This document shows positions 49,301 to 58,503 of a stretch of 64,000 nt of DNA, piece by piece; the first letter of the stretch is position 1, and each line of letters opens with the position of its first letter. The notes beneath the pieces were generated by a model, which was not told the origin of the DNA, made no database searches, and saw nothing but the letters and a program-made list of their open reading frames with translations. Origin of the DNA: Pagrus major (Eukaryota; Chordata; Actinopteri; Spariformes; Sparidae); assembly GCF_040436345.1 (NCBI RefSeq), contig NC_133238.1, positions 11,734,126 to 11,798,125 on the forward strand, written 5' to 3'. The translations under genes were made by a program, and so were the position numbers.

Positions 49301-50737
49301 GTCACCGTGAGGCAACCAGCAGAGACTCGAGGTAGCAAATGGATTAGCAAACCAGATGTACGTAAGATTAGTGAGCCTAAGAGGTGCTGATAAGTGGATT
49401 TTGTTACCTTTAGACAGAACCAGGCTAACTATGTCTCACGCACTCTTTATGCTAAGCTAAGATGAGGCGCTGCTAGCTGTAGGGCATTTCCAAATGGAGA
49501 AAATAGAGAGAAATCTTGATCGTGGAGCGTCATTGTGATTAAAGGTGCAATACGTAAGAACAGTTTACAGATCAGTTTTGTCATTATGACATCTATGTAT
49601 TGCGTTGAAACGTTATCCACTTAAATTAGCATGCTAACCAGCTAGCCTTGGCCTGTCCCATTCCAAAGCATTAACATTAACACTTGCTCCGAGCTCCAAG
49701 GTGGGACCATTAGCTGCACGGCTAATTGAGCTAACTCACCAACGGCAGCTATGGTTAGCAGTAGTTAGCATTTATTTTGGTGATATGCTGCCCCCTATTT
49801 GTTTTGAGGATGAATTTGACCTCCCTTACATATTGCACCTTTAAATAGACTTTAAATATTATTTTCTGTTCACCCACCCATACCAATGACCTGACAAACT
49901 ATCCAGTATTTTCCCTGTATTTTCTGTTGCCAGGTTGGTTGTCAACACCTCTTTTTGTATCATTTATTACTTTCAATTCCAGCCCAAAATAAAGACCCAA
50001 CAGATCACAGCCAAATGGATTTCTCTAGATTTATCTTTGAAGCCTTCAGAGGGGGTAAAGGTGATTTATTGACTGTTTGGGTTCTATAGGCTTATGCCTT
50101 TTTAAGAAAAGTGTGATAAGTTCATGAACGTGACATATAATTTTGAAGAAGAAATAAAAGTAACTCAACTCTCCGCGCCAACCTTCAGCCATGGAAGGAG
50201 GTCACAGATCTAATATAGGCTGAGGATAATTCACATTAATCTTCGCGGAAATATGTCACAGAGAGAATGTGCCTGGGGAAACAGGATTCTGAGCGAATAA
50301 AACATTTGGGTAACAGAGCACTGAACGGTCACACGGGAGATGGATGGCTCGGAGAAACCTAAGAGATATGATCAATCCAAGCGGATTGCATCCTCCAGCG
50401 ATGTCCTTGTTGAGGATCGTGTTCTATTTTTTCACCTGTGGCAGCACCTTTTTTTTTCTGGTGATGTAAAAAATGAAACATGTGCCACCTGCACAAACTC
50501 CACACCACTTTTCAAAGTAAGAGCATCAGTGGAACAAACAGCCCCAAGACCAATTCTCAAAAAGGAGATAACTTTAGACTTACAATTGCCATTTTTTGGT
50601 ATGGTATTGGATGCAAATTGTTTGGCCTTCTTCCTGGGGGTCACCACCACTTCTTCTTCATAGTCTTCTTCATAGTCCTGTGCACAAAGACCGTGAATTC
50701 CCCACAGTAGCAGGAGCCAGTGCAGTGAGGGGACCAT
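24387..50737 (-). CDS. col28a1: Collagen type XXVIII alpha chain (VWA-collagen-VWA-Kunitz), complete
   Basis: Thirty-five coding exons on the minus strand, about 1220 aa (human COL28A1 is 1125). In transcript order: signal peptide exon 50584-50737; VWA1 48239-48813; 46424-46444; 46286-46348; helix exons 43619-43672 down to 28276-28311; 27792-27828; VWA2 27049-27606; linkers 26517-26785 and 26215-26431; Kunitz 24564-24758; last 24387-24394. Reading phases agree throughout. The order VWA, interrupted collagen, VWA, Kunitz is diagnostic of type XXVIII, a secreted matrix collagen that in mammals is mostly associated with peripheral nerve. The start is the ATG at 50737, which opens a signal peptide ([20 protein letters not shown]) after an acceptor; an upstream non-coding exon with a donor at 50890 is likely. 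Fish carry several copies (col28a1a/b, col28a2a/b), so the paralog letter is not certain. Uncertain points are the end of exon 26517-26785 and the tiny last exon; reading on without that splice would stop at 24538. Confidence 0.92.
25205..25375. repeat. Degenerate minisatellite, about 30-bp period
   Basis: About five to six imperfect units of 'gttagcaacattaacgtttgctagt', in the collagen intron between 24758 and 26215. Confidence 0.75.
25486..25830 (-). mobile_element. TTAA-flanked miniature element copy (reverse orientation)
   Basis: It starts 'ttaaaaggtgcaatatgtaagaa', contains 'acagggggcagcgtatccc', 'gctagctggttggcgtgctaac' and 'tctctgcaatacaaaacagac', and ends near 'ttctaacatattacaa'. The terminal repeat on the right is decayed. 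Confidence 0.7.
28276..43672 (-). CDS. Collagen XXVIII triple-helical region, 25 exons
   Basis: Exons in order: 43619-43672, 43460-43504, 43290-43316, 42809-42853, 42562-42606, 41398-41451, 40139-40207, 39972-40040, 39026-39094, 34797-34865, 33801-33869, 32456-32524, 32215-32283, 32068-32139, 31912-31980, 31735-31806, 31586-31654, 31266-31334, 30763-30831, 30191-30259, 29674-29742, 28854-28922, 28693-28761, 28529-28609, 28276-28311. Every exon begins with a Gly codon and ends at a codon boundary. The first six and the last two are pure Gly-X-Y (27 to 81 nt). The middle is mostly 69-nt exons with the pattern (GXY)5-GX-(GXY)2. The two 72-nt exons (32068 and 31735) are unbroken. The intron after 33801 starts with GC rather than GT. 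Confidence 0.92.
28323..28350. repeat. (AC)n microsatellite
   Basis: About 14 AC units, 11 bases upstream (in transcript sense) of the 36-nt collagen exon 28276-28311. Confidence 0.9.
30040..30180. repeat. Partial miniature-element copy
   Basis: Shares 'gtggtgttacgagacatgatgg', 'gctagctggttagcatgctaac' and 'gatatctctgcaacac' with the fuller copy at 55743-56156. Terminal repeats are not preserved. Confidence 0.6.
30380..30500. repeat. Fragment of the palindromic interspersed repeat
   Basis: Contains 'ccagtctttgtgctaagctaagctagcc' and 'tatattcatatttagcacacagacatga', which match one half of the repeat at 5450-5880. Confidence 0.5.
32578..32925 (+). mobile_element. TTAA-flanked miniature element copy
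   Basis: Starts 'attaaaggtgcaatatgtacgaa', then 'catctatgcattgtgttgcaaaaatatatactgaagttagcatgctaacc', the 'ctaactgagctaactagctaacagc' block and 'gatatgctgcctcctatttgttttga'. The right terminus is decayed. It sits in the collagen intron 32525-33800. Confidence 0.7.
34866..39025. other. Longest intron within the collagen helix region
   Basis: A 4.2-kb intron without any Gly-X-Y exon on the minus strand. It includes a probable repeat at about 35560-36420. Open frames of 60-111 codons here show no domain. Confidence 0.7.
35560..36420. repeat. Interspersed repeat of fish type
   Basis: Contains 'gctagatgctaattgcagcttgctaacgtg', 'agcatgttagcatg', 'gaaatgttgacctgatgatggca' and 'catggcaatccatcgcc'. 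The last two blocks recur at 53950-54050 in the same order, which marks a shared dispersed family. The edges are approximate. Confidence 0.6.
39285..39560 (-). repeat. Miniature-element copy (reverse orientation)
   Basis: Has 'caaataggggggggcagcatatcacc'-like text, 'gctgcctttagctagttagctcagttagctgtgcagctagtgg' and 'gctagctggttagcatgctaac', in the order seen in the 55743 copy. The left terminus is decayed. Confidence 0.6.
43830..44515. repeat. Palindromic interspersed repeat, split by the 43880-44092 element
   Basis: The left part ends 'cagttagcttagcttagcac'. The right part resumes with 'ataagactggaagcagaaggaaacagg' and ends with 'cgtctaactcttggcaagaaag'. These are the two halves of the family also seen at 5450, 18520 and 48870. 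Confidence 0.6.
43880..44092. mobile_element. Palindromic non-autonomous DNA transposon (hAT-like?)
   Basis: Long terminal inverted repeats: the left begins GTGTTTTTTGACCC and runs through 'ccttgggccccctgtcctgcatg'; the right ends 'catgcaggacagggggcccaagg ... ggaaaaacac'. The arms match over more than 40 bp, and the interior is also nearly self-complementary ('gagctcgtcatcgagctc'; 'ggagcagggaagcatct' against 'agatgcttcgctgctcc'). No ORF. Assignment to hAT rests only on memory of similar fish elements; an 8-bp target duplication is not obvious. Confidence 0.7.
48239..50737 (-). CDS. Collagen XXVIII N-terminal part: signal peptide, acidic stretch, VWA1
   Basis: Exon 50584-50737 encodes a 19-20 residue signal peptide followed by an acidic, tyrosine-bearing stretch ([12 protein letters not shown]) and a basic one (PRKKAK). 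It ends at a strong donor (gtaagt). Exon 48239-48813 encodes a whole VWA domain in one piece. Its MIDAS motif DSSES follows LELAFLI, and it has the helix-strand pattern ending in [21 protein letters not shown]. Exons 46424-46444 (TMLADEG) and 46286-46348 ([21 protein letters not shown]) join it to the helix. The three Cys just before the first Gly-X-Y triplets are well placed to cross-link chains. Confidence 0.9.
48860..49480. repeat. Palindromic interspersed repeat copy
   Basis: Begins 'gaatagtttttgggaaatacgcttagtcactttcttgctgagagttcgatga', contains 'cagcataaagactggaaacag', and ends with 'ctctttatgctaagctaag'. It lies within the collagen intron 48814-50583. Confidence 0.6.
49540..49848 (+). 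mobile_element. TTAA-flanked miniature element, both termini intact
   Basis: Left end TTAA then AGGTGCAATACGTAAGAA; right end TTACATATTGCACCT then TTAA. The terminal inverted repeats are about 15-18 bp and nearly perfect. The internal 'gctaattgagctaactcaccaacggcagc' and 'gatatgctgccccctatttgtttt' blocks match other copies. No ORF. Confidence 0.85.
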
Positions 50738-50894
50738 GACTTCCCTGAGAGATAAAGACAAGACAGAAACGGATAAAAAAAAAAAAGACTCAGACACGTC
50801 CTCACATTTTAATATCTTCAACACACTCAGAGAACAAGCTTCAACAAGCATGCATGTGTGAGAGTCAAGCATCAAACATGCATAACTCACAATG
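50738..50894 (-). other. Collagen 5' UTR and first intron (inferred)
   Basis: The coding exon has an acceptor (ctctcag) seven bases before its ATG, so its true start is 50744. A matching donor (gtgagt) faces a putative non-coding exon ending at 50891. The transcription start was not located. Confidence 0.55.
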
Positions 50895-51089
50895 TTGCTG
50901 ACTTAGGTCTCCAATGTGTTCAGCTCTACAAAGCTCTCCTGGCAGTGAAAAGTGCAAAAAGGGAAGAAAGAAAGGAGAAATTCTTCATTCAGAGTCAGTT
51001 TGGTTCCATTTCCTGAGCATCAAATTGAGTGTCCTTGTCTGCCGGATCTTAGTTGAGAGTCTGCAGGTCAAGTAGGCACCTTATAGTGA

Positions 51090-51116
51090 CAGCAGCAGCA
51101 GCAGCAGCAGCAGCAG
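51090..51116. repeat. (CAG)9 trinucleotide repeat
   Basis: Nine CAG units (CTG on the collagen sense strand), about 350 bases upstream of the collagen ATG. It may lie in or near the 5' UTR/promoter. Confidence 0.95.
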
Positions 51117-53689
51117 TGCGTTGCCAAAAGTTTAGAGTGTATTCTGGCTCTCATGAGACTCAATTCAAGCCATCCTGAGCTCGGAGTAAATGAAGGGAAG
51201 TCCAGCCCTTTTTTCAAATTCACTCCCATTTTGGGGAGAGTGTGGGAGGGGTGGCTGGGGAGACAGGGCAATGAGTGCATTTCCCCCCTTTTATTAGATA
51301 GAGTGTCATTTTTACTTTGTTAGCCATGCTATTAAAACAGGAACAGAATGGAAAGCCCCTAAAAGAGTAATTGCTATTTGTCCTTTTCACTCCCTTGGAG
51401 GTATTTCTTGACATTTATAATTACACAATGAGGACATTTTACAGGAGTTATAAGGCTGATTTTTAAAAAACAAACAAACTTAAAGCATGATTATGTTACT
51501 TTTGACAGAAGAAATAACTAAATCTTCCTCTTACATTCGAAAAGTTGAATCCAAAAAGCAGTAAAACACGGAAAAATCAGGAGTTTTGGTGCGACAGCCT
51601 TACGCGTCTGATCTGACCAAGCCCCCAAAAAGGGGCGGGCTTTGATGACAATTTGACACAGTGGCCAAACTGTGTCATTACTACATTAGTGAGGCACAGG
51701 GGCCCAAAAAAGACTTGATCTCACAAGCTTACATTGTGAACGAGGCAGCTGTAAAACAGTGGATGCATTTTTTTTGGATAAAGCATCACAGCCCCCCCCG
51801 GACATGATCCGATTCATGATCCGAAGTTTTTATTTTCAGACCACTTCAGAACTTATAAGCCTCCTGGTAACTTGTTGTGTGTCTTCTATAGGCTACATTT
51901 TGAGATAATAACTTTAGAGACATAACTATTATAACTGCTCGATTCAAGTCACTTCTATTTATGTTTTCTTTATCTGTGCCTCCAGGAGCCTCGCCCTCTG
52001 AAAACAATCCGGAAAGCTGGAAAAAGTGTGGATGGGTGAATTAATACCTTAAGGCGACACACCTTGCAAGAGCAGTTTTCCATGATTCACCTGTGAAAAC
52101 ACCCAGAGCAGCCATTTGTCAGTCTTTCTCCTAGCATGATTTACTGTAAACAGAGATTTCCAGGAGCAAGAAAGAAGTAAATTAGTATTAGGGGTATTGC
52201 CACTGAAGCAGTCACTTTATTCCTGTTGCTGATCAAAATGGGTGCAAAGTCAGTCTCTGCACGTTAACATGAAAACTTCTGGCAGAGGTCTCTTCAAAGC
52301 CGGATGTGAAAGGCTATAACAGAACACTTCTTTTTCAGAGTCGGCCCGTTTTTTTATTAAAACCTGGTGCGTGTCCTTTTCGGCACCAAAGAAAAGTCTC
52401 ATAACTCTTTAATCTTATTATAATTCCTATGCAGTCCCGGATCAGAGGAGTCTTCACATCCCATGAGACGGCCTGCAACCATAAAAGCTGGAACTGGAAT
52501 CACATAACTCTGCGACGGGGATGACGGCGTGTGTTTTTATTGCCTACTGTATTCCTGAAAGCAAGGAAAGGTGAGCTGTCACTCAAGAATGCTCTCCCCT
52601 GAAAGATGGACCTCCTTAAATCTGGTTCAGCTCCCGTTCCTTCGTGTGGAGAGCTGATTAAGCAAAGTGAGGATTTATGGGAATTATTTGTGTCGCTCTA
52701 ATATTATGTGTGTTTGGATGTACTTTGCAGTGAAAAATAGGGAGCTGTCCCCGCTGATGTCTGACTTTACAGTTTTAAAAGGCTGTTACACATGAATGAA
52801 TCTCACTTTTATAGCTCAGACACCTGTTTTGTTGCATTTTACATGATTTATGGCAAAACTAGGACACATCAGAGCGCTAAATTTCAATATGAAATGACTT
52901 ACACCACAGAGTTTCTAGTCACAGTACGCTAAAGTAGGGCAGCTGAAAATCCACAAGAATTTGGTTGTGAAGTTAACTTTGCATTCTTCTTATTTCTTTC
53001 ACGACGAGCCTTCACTGTGCTGCATTTAAATTGTGCATTAACTTTACTGAAAGGTTTTCTAAAGAAGACCCCGGAGTGTCTCTAAACGACACAGCAATTA
53101 GGTGACATTCATTCGGCGAGTACGTGGGAATGAATGAATAAAGATGTGTCCCTGCTCTGAGCAGATGCAGACGCCAATAAAGGGCATCAATAAAAAAGCA
53201 GGACAAGGCATTTTCTATGTCATGCCACACAATTTCATTTAATGAGCAAATGGTTACCTTGGAAAAGGTGTGTGGCATGAATGAAAACAAGAGCGAGTCT
53301 TTCTTTTATGGCTCAGTGGAAGCCACCACTTAGCTCTTTGATATTCCCTTCCCCTCCAGGTATCTCTCCTGTGACATTTGGCTTAACCACTGTTTTTACA
53401 AGATAATGCATGTTCCCTCAACATATAGTTACAGCACCGCAGAGCGTGTTGATCGTTGGTGGATGAATGTCGGGCCATATGTAAAGATCAGAGAAACTGA
53501 ACAGATCTGCCTGAACTAAAGAGGAGCTGACAGCTTCACCTCCGACTGAAAATAATCCTTAGTGTTAGCTGTCATGGCGTACCAGAGGAAGGTGTTGCTG
53601 GAAGCACGAACACTCAGAAAGAGTTGTAGAAGTTGTCAAATCACAGATGAAATGCATAACTGACATTCAAACATGCTTTTTGTTGTATA

Positions 53690-54330
53690 CTGCACAAGAT
53701 TTATTGGCGTGTAACAGCTCTGTAAGGCTGTACGAAGGCACGGTGCTTTGAGCTAACGTTAACGTCAGCATGCTAACGTACTAACAGTGATCATATTAGC
53801 ATGCTGGTGTGACAGATCTTATGTGTAACATGTTCAGTTTAGTCTCTTGGCACTGTAACATTTGCTGTTTAGCTGTAAACCCCGACTACAGCTGAGGATA
53901 AGGGAAATGTTTGCAGGTATTTGGTCATAAACTAAAGTATTGGACAAATGAAATGTTGACCTGATGATGGCACCAGAACCAAAGTTATTACAATTCATCC
54001 TGAGGGGAACATGTACGTCTATACCAGATTTCATGGCAATCCATCCAATAATAATCCATCCTTCATGCCAACTTCATAGCGGTGCTGGGGTAATTATCAA
54101 AGGATCATAAGGATTCGTCTCTCAGGACCATGAAGGTGCAACATTTCATGGCGGTCCTTCCAACAACTGGAGATTATTCCGTCTGGACAAAAGCGTTGAA
54201 CAGACTGACGGATCAACTTTGCTACTTTGCCTACAGCCATGCCGCTAGCGAGGCTAAACAGACCAGAACCAAAGAGAAAAGCCTTTCCTTCCGCCTGCTT
54301 AATATGTGTTTCATATAAGCTGCTATCTGT
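53690..54330. repeat. Interspersed repeat of fish type
   Basis: Contains 'gctttgagctaacgttaacgtcagcatgctaacg', 'aaatgaaatgttgacctgatgatggcacc' and 'tttcatggcaatccatcc'. It shares block order with 35560-36420. Confidence 0.6.
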
Positions 54331-55742
54331 TTCAATCGTCCACCTTGAGTACACTTTTTACCTCTGAGGCTTTTGATCAACAGAAGTAGAAAACCTTTCC
54401 TCAGATGTACTGTATGGAACATATCTGTGGAAGGTCAAACATCGCCTGCTGTCAAATCGCCCAAGTATGATGAAGGGAAGGCTTTCCAAGACCTGACAAT
54501 ACACAGGTGCAGCCTTTCTTTGGAATAGGAAACGTTTGCAAGGGATTGAATAAAGGTTATTGTTGTGTACTCAAATACAAAGCAGGTTCAGAGCCCTCCA
54601 TAAAACGGGCCATCACATTTTTCAAATGACAGATGAGGCAGACGTGTTTAAAACGGTAACCACATTGGCATCCGCCGCAATGGATCCTATCGGGGAACAT
54701 GTCCATTCCTGCATCACCCGGCCTCGCTCACCGTGGTGAACTCACTCAGCTGTGATCACTGTAGCTACAGTAACTGCAACACAAGCACAATCTTTGGACA
54801 CTTTTTGGGAAACATCGCCAAGCGATCTCAACATTGCACCCTCAGCTGTACGACAACGTGTTTCACAATGACACCTTTTTAAATAGAGATTTTGGTTCGG
54901 TTTAAAATAGATTCGACGTTCAGAGTGTTGACAATCTGCGTCGACTCGTGCATGTACCTGTAACAATCCAACAATGCAAACCACAAAATGCTGGCAACAC
55001 AAAGTAATCTCAGTCATCACTCATCGGGAGTTACTTTGGGGCATGAATTGGTTGTTTTATTGAAATCCAGGTATGTGCTGTGTTTTCACAGACAAATACA
55101 GACTAGTAGAGATGTAGCTGCGGGTCGGGGGAGGGATGCCAAACCTTGTTCAATCAGTCACATCCAGAACATCAAGACGGTGTGTTGCAATGCTTGTTGG
55201 TGTTGTTCAGAATACTGTGCGGAAGAATATGTATGATAAACTAGACTAAAATGTCTTTACAACACTTAATAAACTCATGAACAACCGAAAGGAGCAAAGC
55301 ATTGATGTGTTGAAATGTAAAGACAACAGACATTTCTACCAGAGAGAAGATTTTGCATAATGCTTCAAACTGAGGCTGAGACAAAGGGATGATTTCAAGC
55401 CTTCTGAAATGAAAACACACACATACTCATACACACACCTGCACTAAACCATCCTCTACACATCTCTTTTAGTGCAGCAGCACCCTCTAGTGTAAATATG
55501 GCAGACTCGCTTCTCTAGCCCTACAATATACCACATACTAATATTGTAGACAGTATGCACTTCGTATTAATTTTCATAGTTTCACTTCCTATTTCGACAT
55601 CATAGCAGGAAAGGCAGAATGCAAGGAACTTTTAACTGATATGAAACTGTCTCAAGTTAATACTGATGCCTCTATATGACCCACATATCAAACAAGACCA
55701 TAATTGAGAAGACTGGCTATCCCTGTATAATTATTAGTTATT

Positions 55743-56156
55743 CTTAAAGGTGCAATATGTAAGAAATGGCCTCATTTCTGTCAGGTTTGAAGGAAATGTT
55801 TTACGATGAGTTAACAAGGCAACTAAGCTCAACTTGGAGGAGCTTGGATGAATTAAGAAGGTGTGTGGTTGTATTGTTCTGTTTAATAAGGAAATGAGGT
55901 ATAAGAAATATTAATCGCTTGACGTTTTGTTAGTTTGTTTATTGATGAGACCGAACAAGTGAACGGAGCTTGTGAAAACACAATGAACACTATCAGACGA
56001 TCACCTTTACAAAGTGGTGTTACGAGACATGAGGGGCTGGGGTTAGCTGGTTAGCATGCTAACTACAGAGACGTCTTTACTTCACATTCTGTTGATCATT
56101 TCCAGTTCATTTTTGAATGTTTTGAAACTAAATTCTTACATATTGCACCTTTAAGG
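55743..56156 (-). mobile_element. TTAA-flanked miniature element, best-preserved copy
   Basis: Left end TTAA followed by AGGTGCAATATGTAAGAA; right end TTCTTACATATTGCACCT followed by TTAA. The two 18-bp ends are exact inverted repeats. The interior has no ORF and contains 'gtggtgttacgagacatgagg' and 'gctggttagcatgctaac'. This copy defines the family. Confidence 0.88.
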
Positions 56157-56562
56157 GAAGCGCATGTCAAGTCAAGCTCTTGTGGTTAAACTGTGTGATG
56201 GTAGAATCGGCTGAATTGGGCCACTTTTTGGTAAATGTGGTTCTAAAGGTCATTTAATAATCTATGCATGAGATCCAATGATATTGTATTCATTCCCATG
56301 GGTCGCTTAAATATTTATTTAATTAAAAAAATCTGAGATTCTGACACTTTCTACAGAGAAAGAAACATCTTAATGTATTGTACTAAAAGCCGAATTTACA
56401 AGAAGGCACCAATGATTTAAAATTTGCTGTACCCGTTTCACAAAGTTGATAAAGTTTCTCCTCATTATGCAACAACTCTTAAAATCACGCGATTTGTAAG
56501 GGAGTCTGGGATATTGCCGTTGCCGGTGACTTCACTTCATTACTTGGTCTATATCCATGACT

Positions 56563-57180
56563 ATTTCTGAGTGAGTGAGTGAACCACCAGATTTTCATCA
56601 ACCACTGCAGCCGCAACACACTCCAGGATGTCTGGGAGTCCAGAAGATGCAGTGTAGATACACTTCAGGGAGTGTTTCACTGCAGGACAAAAGAGGTTTA
56701 TACATTATATACAGTATAAATACACACACATCATCATCATCATCATCATCATCATCACACTCATCATAAATATGACGTAATGGTAACACTTTTTGTTATG
56801 GCCTGCAGTCTACAGTATGAATCCTCCCAGTCCCCTGTCCTCTATGATTTAACCCATACTTACAACATACAGCCTCCAGTAATACAGCACAGTAATACAG
56901 GCTTTAGGTTATGTTCCTGACAATAGACTTGGATCTGTGCTTGTTGTTAAGTTATTTGGGAACTATAGAGGCACATCCTTATTCATTTTCATACTATCTG
57001 AACCCTGAGCTGGGCAGACTCATTGATCGGAAATATAAAGATAGGTAGCCTACCATCTTCAGGTCACTTAGTGAACTGTTTTGTGTTTCATAAACTGCTT
57101 TCAGGAAGTAATTCAAGGAAAGTTAACTTACCTGAGAATGCAAAGTGGCACGAGAGAGGCAAGAGAATGAAGATCTTCAT
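56563..57180 (-). pseudogene. MHC class I heavy chain remnant: leader exon plus start of alpha-1
   Basis: Leader exon 57132-57180 reads MKIFILLPLSCHFAFS, a typical fish class I signal peptide, and ends at a strong donor (gtaagt). After a 452-bp intron, an acceptor (cctgcag) opens the next exon at 56679 in matching phase: VKHSLKCIYTASSG, then VAAAVVDENLVVH and SLTQK. This is the conserved first strand and turn of the class I alpha-1 domain (fish U-lineage genes typically read THSLKYFYTASS). The frame hits TAG at 56561-56563 after about 39 residues, less than half an alpha-1 domain, and the sequence beyond loses similarity. No alpha-2, alpha-3 or transmembrane exon was seen downstream. It is therefore read as a broken gene. 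Another MHC-I-like family member is possible. Confidence 0.72.
56731..56757. repeat. (TCA)n microsatellite in the MHC-like intron
   Basis: About nine TCA/ATC units, preceded by a short CA run. Confidence 0.9.
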
Positions 57181-57753
57181 GGTGTGATTAAAGGGAACAG
57201 GTGTTTTCTATTTGGATGACACGCCTCCTTCCTTCCCTCACTGTGTCTTTAGCTCCCCCCAGTGGAGATGAGAGGTTTAGACAGGGGAAAAGTTCTTCAA
57301 AAAGTTGTCTGTGGTCTTGGTGCAGAGTAGGTCGTGTACAGTGGTTTTTCTGTTATTTCTCTGTGAGTTTGTCTCTACAACGGACACATTTCACATGATT
57401 TGATCCATCATTAATATAAAGTACTGAGTGGTTCAGTTTCATATACTAAACCTGAAACCAACACTGAGGAAATACTTAATACTAGTTGTTTATTGACCGA
57501 ATGAGTGTGGGAACCGGAGCACCCGGGGAAAATCCACACAAAAACACAGGGAGAATGAGCAGCAGCATCTACATGAAAACATGAAGAGGGCCAAGCAACT
57601 GGAATTAGATCTGCCCTGAGAGCTGCATATTTTTTAAGTTTGGGAAAAAGTACCTTCTGCTGTGAAGTCACAGTGTTAACCCCTGAGCAACCGTGCTGCC
57701 CTCGGAAGATCGTGCTAAAAAAAACCCTACACAAAACTTCACTTTACACATCC

Positions 57754-58503
57754 CTAATCCTCATCAGCGCAGACAACATGGCAGCTGAAGGTCTTCATCC
57801 ATGGGAAGACACGTCGGAAGCAGTTCTTCTTCTTCTTCTTCTGCCTCTTCATTTCCGTCCTGATGTCTTCTGTAAATCAAAGGACATTAAATACTTCAGC
57901 CGTGCTGCAAAATACACAACAATTCAGACACAAGTGGAGGTGACTGTTACTTACCACATTTGGCTGAGTCCTTGGTGTGACTTTCAGTCTTGCTCACTGA
58001 GGACTCTGATGTCTCGTTCATCCCAGACTGAAAACTAAACACACACAAAAAGTCAGTGTTATTGCTGGTATTGTCGTCACATCTTAAAGCTCAACTAGCT
58101 CTAGTTAGCATGTGGCTCTGATCTGATTTTCCCCTGATCTTCCGGCAGCAGTGTGTTCTCGGCTGAGGCAGGCCGAACCATGATCACACCTGATGGTAGA
58201 ATTTTTGGAGATGGAGTGCAGTCGTCTGGTTGGATGTTAATGCCTTCTTCATCCTTCAGAGGAGTGGCAGGAGGCTCACATTGAAAGTCCTCATTTGAAG
58301 AAGTGAATCCTAGACCTCTTGATGTCTTGACCACATCAGTCCGGATACTAAACATGCACACAGACACAGACACACACACACAGACACAGACACAGACACA
58401 CACACACACTTCAGGTAGTCTTTAGTGATGAATGGATGAGTGAGGACTTCACAAGAGTGATCCTCTCATCTCCATCAGTTTTCAGCATTGCCTTCAGGAT
58501 ATA
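57754..58503 (-). pseudogene. C-terminal remnant of a protein-kinase gene (HIPK-like?)
   Basis: At 58410-58503 the minus strand reads ILKAMLKTDGDERIT and then, after a one-base frameshift, EVLTHPFITKDYLK: the end of a kinase C-lobe (conserved Arg, then the HPF motif). There is no acceptor before it and no other kinase exon upstream, so the gene is cut. A CA/GT repeat (about 58358-58409) follows. Tail exons can still be traced: 58103-58347 (TDVVKTSRGLGF ... PSGVIMVRPASAENTLL), 57955-58027 (SGMNETSESSVSK, donor gtaagt) and 57754-57869 (EDIRTEMKRQ, a Lys run, CFRRVFPWMKTF, stop). The HIPK-like label comes from the general form of expanded fish HIPK-like genes and is tentative; the kinase C-lobe call is firmer. 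Confidence 0.55.
58358..58409. repeat. CA / CAGACA microsatellite
   Basis: Mixed CA and CAGACA units between the kinase-like fragment and its tail exon. Confidence 0.9.

Larger units (their letters stand above)
50895..56562. other. Intergenic stretch upstream of the collagen gene
   Basis: No coding exon was recognised on either strand. It carries a CAG run (51090-51116), an interspersed repeat (about 53690-54330) and a complete miniature element (55743-56156). I looked for alpha-2 and alpha-3 exons continuing the MHC-like remnant at 56563 and did not find them. Confidence 0.6.

Noticed and set aside
50432-50890. 152-codon frame starting upstream of the collagen signal peptide
   Set aside because: The frame crosses a clear acceptor (ctctcag) at 50745 and a clear donor at 50583. 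Only 50584-50737 is coding; the ends are intron read-through.
51000-56500. Alpha-2, alpha-3 or transmembrane exons for the MHC-like gene
   Set aside because: No translated segment with the conserved Cys/Trp pattern of an immunoglobulin-like alpha-3 or an alpha-2 helix was seen on the minus strand.
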